A DNA stretch of 64,000 nt from Sipunculus nudus (Eukaryota > Annelida > Sipuncula > Golfingiida > Sipunculidae), in contig CM049319.1 in assembly GCA_026874595.1 (NCBI GenBank), positions 3,438,601 to 3,502,600 on the forward strand, read 5' to 3'. Below the pieces are notes generated by a model that made no database searches, was not told the DNA's origin, and saw only the letters and a list, made by a program, of their open reading frames with translations. Made by a program: the position numbers and the translations under genes. Shown in pieces: positions 62,736 through 64,000 of this stretch (within the stretch, counting starts at the first letter, position 1; each line of letters starts with the position of its first letter).

Positions 62736-64000
62736 AAGAATAGCTTTTATTCATGTTTTCATACACCATGTCAAGTGTTGTTTACATCTAGCCCACCTAG
62801 TAGTACAGCCTTCACTTGCATTATGTAACCCACCCCAGGCAGCTTGTCTTGGGTCAGCTTGGCTACTACCAGCAGGCTTCCCCTCTGCCCTGCACCCCCC
62901 CCCCACCCCCCCCCCCCCCCAAGATGGTGCATAAACTAGATGAATGTTATTATTTTCTGTATTTGATTCATTCTTATTCTAGGCTATACTACATTTTAGA
63001 TTTTGTATTGTACCACCAGGGTTACAATGATTAAAGTGTACATTTAATTGTGTCCACAAAGTGGTGTGTTCATGAGATAAGTAATTCCTTACTTCAGAAG
63101 AGCAAAAACTTCACCAGGTGTGAAATTGACTTTTAATTCCAGTAATAAATTAAAACTGGGATAGTAATTAGCACAATGATATTATTTGTCTCTCATTCAA
63201 CCAACAGTGTGTATACTTTATTTGAAAAGATGTTTTATTTTATCAAATTTACTGAATCTTTTATTTTATTTTGGTGAATAAAATTAAGCATGTACTGAAA
63301 ACGCCAATGTGCAAACTTTTTAATAGTGATTCAAGGAATATTCTTGTAGATGCCATGTTGTGGCATTATTTTCTTTTAAATTCAGTTTAAACATTTATGA
63401 TTTAAAAATAATAAAATATATGTGTATGCATAATATTACCCAATATGAGCTACACTCTGGATATATAATGATTGCAACTTTTGCAACAATTCTAATATTT
63501 AACTTATATTTTCAGGTTTTTTATTAAAAATTTATAAAACCTGTAAATAAAAAAATGATTCAGATGAAAACTTCTTAATGGAAAAGTGGATATGCTTAAA
63601 AAAATAGGATTATATATAAACTTAAATGCATTATTCCCTTGAAAGTGAAATAGGTATTAGTCCATTCTGTTCACTTGCCTGTCCATCTGTATATTTTCAT
63701 ATGCATCACAGTATCTCAAAACTTTTACTGTTTTTGTTCATGACAGACTTGTCAGAGTATTAGTTTGCAACCATATATTTAGAACTTTACGATAACCAAG
63801 TAGGATGGCCCCTCTCCTCTTAGCTTTTCATATTCTTATATAAATGAAAAACATTACAATAGAATATTTCTACATCCACCTTCGTGCTGCCCTCACTTTT
63901 CCCTTCTCCGAACCCCATCCCAAAGTCAGCCTCAGTAAGCAAGAACAAGATGAATCAGATATATTCATACTTTAATATTTTGTATAACTATTTGTCCATA
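62736..64000. other. No gene; C-rich run at about 62.886-62.920 kb
   Basis: AT-rich sequence with one C-run. Nothing else is supported to the window end. Confidence 0.4.

Overview
The window is non-coding-rich, AT-rich metazoan DNA. I see no operons or prokaryotic features. It holds only two convincing host protein genes, both rhodopsin-class seven-transmembrane receptors whose coding sequence lies in a single exon. The rest is simple repeats, SINEs, LINE fragments, small DNA transposons and several very large inverted-repeat (foldback) elements. The repeat style suggests a marine lophotrochozoan, most likely a mollusc: tRNA-derived SINEs, many long (TA)n tracts, interspersed GTCCGTCGTCC-type repeats, and LINE tails ending in (ATT)n. 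The species cannot be fixed from sequence alone.

Layout. At 1-5.3 kb are a degenerate SINE, an interspersed repeat (family A) and a foldback element (FB1). At 5.7-22.1 kb there are small hAT-like elements, two copies each of repeat families C and D, a GC-motif foldback (FB4), a Harbinger-like MITE, a hAT transposase remnant, a 1.7-kb non-autonomous hAT element, and a SINE sitting inside a 44-bp minisatellite. At 22.3-25 kb is receptor gene 1 (+ strand): promoter, short non-coding exon 1, an intron of about 1.1 kb, then the coding exon. At 27.2-33.1 kb is a giant foldback (FB2) with polypyrimidine/polypurine arms. At 34.4-45.1 kb is a tandem duplication in two copies, each carrying its own later insertions: a LINE and a 30-bp minisatellite in copy 1; a SINE, a foldback nested in that SINE, and a MITE in copy 2. 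At 48.4-50.2 kb is foldback FB3, set between two (TA)n tracts. At 52.8-53.9 kb is a LINE reverse-transcriptase fragment. At 55.3-59.8 kb is receptor gene 2 (- strand), with the same promoter/exon-1/intron/coding-exon plan. At 61.5-62.7 kb is a two-copy tandem repeat with a 662-bp period.

The two receptors are paralogues, about two-thirds identical over the 7TM core by my hand count, and lie in opposite orientation. Both lack the usual TM3-ECL2 disulfide cysteines. Both appear to keep the same upstream signature: TGATTGGTC, then TTATAAG 33-35 bp later, then a GGTAAGTTT splice donor. This suggests that regulatory and coding parts were duplicated together. Ligand and expression site are not visible in the sequence.
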